The notes below the pieces were generated by a model, which saw nothing but the letters and a program-made list of their open reading frames with translations, was not told the DNA's origin and did no database searches. A stretch of DNA of 51,956 bases from the NCBI GenBank assembly GCA_902763535.1, contig CACWSG010000001.1:1-51956 (forward strand). Direction: 5' to 3'. Position numbers and translations under genes: made by a program. This document shows, piece by piece, positions 51,928-51,956 of this stretch (positions are counted from its first letter, which is position 1; every line of letters begins with the position of its first letter). The stretch comes from an uncultured Pseudomonadota bacterium. Lineage in GTDB: Bacteria; Pseudomonadota; Alphaproteobacteria; RF32; CAG-239.

Positions 51928-51956
51928 TTTTTTACAAAGACAATGCCTAATTTATA

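Overview
The window looks like a chromosomal segment of an AT-rich alphaproteobacterium, perhaps one of the low-GC, gut-type lineages. Three things support this: an alphaproteobacterial-type S4 protein, an ATP synthase F1 operon in the order delta-alpha-gamma-beta-epsilon with priA next to it and xerC one gene further on, and the ffh-rpsP-rimM-trmD-rplS operon. The lineage is an inference; no rRNA is present. I see no prophage, CRISPR array or transposase. Most of the window is housekeeping DNA, with small lineage-specific genes scattered between the operons.

Layout. 1-6597: end of a surface polysaccharide cluster. gmd, a GDP-perosamine synthase and a NeuD/PerB-type acetyltransferase form a complete route from GDP-mannose to GDP-N-acetylperosamine. 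Three glycosyltransferases (one cut by the window edge) and an FkbM methyltransferase broken by one in-frame TAA go with it. 6766-9614: a PreT/GltD-like oxidoreductase, a duplicated terminator beside tRNA-Lys(CTT), a TerC membrane protein and a small lipoprotein. 9781-15614: a mixed set with a CgeB-like glycosyltransferase, AsmA-like protein, sirtuin, QueH, proline iminopeptidase and histidine phosphatase. 15877-18145: a tandem pair of unknown paralogues and a TIM-barrel protein. 18117-23856 (minus): an operon of a five-TM, sulfatase-fold protein resembling YejM/PbgA, then YejE, YejF and an HD phosphohydrolase, without yejA or yejB. 23981-30181: rpsD, a TPR-methyltransferase, and the ffh-to-rplS operon behind a structured leader. 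30421-36977: a TrpF-like orphan, a CoA-disulfide-reductase-like enzyme, a beta-solenoid protein, a CNNM/CBS protein, Hsp20 and a nitroreductase. 37121-39314: an array of tiny membrane-protein genes separated by near-identical terminators, the last one decayed. 39348-48671: atpHAGDC, priA, an unknown helical protein and xerC. 48904-51927: rpmG, a membrane protein with a histone-H1-like tail, and lolD-lolC.

The strongest pattern not explained by ordinary annotation is a scattered class of genes (15877, 16580, 30421, 37121, 37495, 38438 on plus; 47625 on minus). Each has a near-consensus sigma-70 promoter, a short A/U-rich leader without a Shine-Dalgarno sequence, and mostly its own terminator. 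All encode lineage-specific or orphan proteins. Most core genes here have a recognisable Shine-Dalgarno sequence and sit in operons.
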